Shown piece after piece: positions 5,637 through 5,727 of a stretch of 5,727 bases of DNA. Origin of the DNA: Eubacteriales Family XIII. Incertae Sedis bacterium. GTDB taxonomy: Bacteria; Bacillota; Clostridia; Peptostreptococcales; Anaerovoracaceae. The stretch lies in assembly GCA_031290715.1 (NCBI GenBank), contig JAITNA010000168.1:1-5727 (forward strand). Reading direction: 5' to 3'. A model generated the notes under the pieces. That model was not told the origin of the DNA and did not search any database. It saw nothing but the letters and a program-made list of their open reading frames with translations. A program made the translations under genes and the position numbers. Within the stretch, counting starts at the first letter, position 1; every line of letters starts with the position of its first letter.

Positions 5637-5727
5637 TTACAGCTTTCCGACGAGCGGATTGACGAACACCAAGATAATCGCAATAATCAGCGCAAAGATG
5701 ATCGACGTTTCCGTCATAGCCAGTCCG
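5637..5727 (-). CDS. atpE: F1Fo ATP synthase c subunit, C-terminal fragment (5' part outside window)
   Basis: This is the proteolipid c subunit of the membrane rotor ring, whose helix-2 carboxylate carries the coupling ion. Only the last 29 codons and the TAA stop (5637-5639) are in the window. The visible part is the second membrane helix and tail: GLAMTETSIIF, then a hydrophobic run, ending FVNPLVGKL. The Glu in TETS is the ion-binding carboxylate. The tail resembles the Propionigenium/Ilyobacter-type c subunits (ESTGIY... NPFVGLL) more than the E. coli type. The Glu is followed by Thr and Ser, hydroxyl residues as in sodium-binding rings, but the Tyr expected five residues after the Glu is Phe. 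The Gln of helix 1 that would help decide the coupling ion is outside the window. The fragment is too short for further conclusions. Confidence 0.93.
   Translation of the reverse strand, partial: GLAMTETSIIFALIIAIILVFVNPLVGKL

Overview
The window is the greater part of a bacterial F1Fo ATP synthase operon, read entirely from the minus strand. In transcription order, from right to left, it holds: the 3' end of atpE (c subunit), atpF (b), atpH (delta), atpA (alpha), atpG (gamma), atpD (beta) and a nearly complete atpC (epsilon), which runs off the left edge. atpB and the 5' part of atpE would lie beyond the right edge. All subunits carry their family hallmarks and none is broken. The moderately GC-rich sequence, the E-F-H-A-G-D-C order, the short one-helix b subunit and the c-subunit tail (NPLVGKL) fit an anaerobic Bacillota lineage (Clostridia or Negativicutes). 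That placement is inferred from general resemblance, not from a search.

Layout: 5637-5727 atpE tail; 5413-5636 a 224-nt spacer with two inverted-repeat elements; 4900-5412 atpF, overlapping atpH by 13 bp; 4376-4912 atpH; 2813-4342 atpA; 2742-2812 a spacer made of degenerate hexamer repeats; 1872-2741 atpG; 1816-1871 a spacer made of degenerate heptamer repeats; 421-1815 atpD, overlapping atpC by 8 bp; 1-428 atpC. Together the genes encode the alpha3-beta3 catalytic head, the gamma/epsilon central stalk, the b/delta peripheral stalk and part of the c-ring.

The protein-coding content is ordinary; the spacers are not. Between atpE and atpF lie a REP-like palindrome and a roughly 124-bp imperfect palindrome whose base abuts the atpF ribosome binding site. 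In that palindrome, 5 of 9 arm mismatches become G-U pairs in the transcribed strand and none do in the other strand. The atpA-atpG and atpG-atpD spacers are built of short tandem repeats of 6 and 7 bp. Both arrays begin at the stop codon of the upstream gene and end close to the next Shine-Dalgarno sequence. No promoter, intrinsic terminator, RNA gene, CRISPR array or insertion sequence with a transposase is visible.
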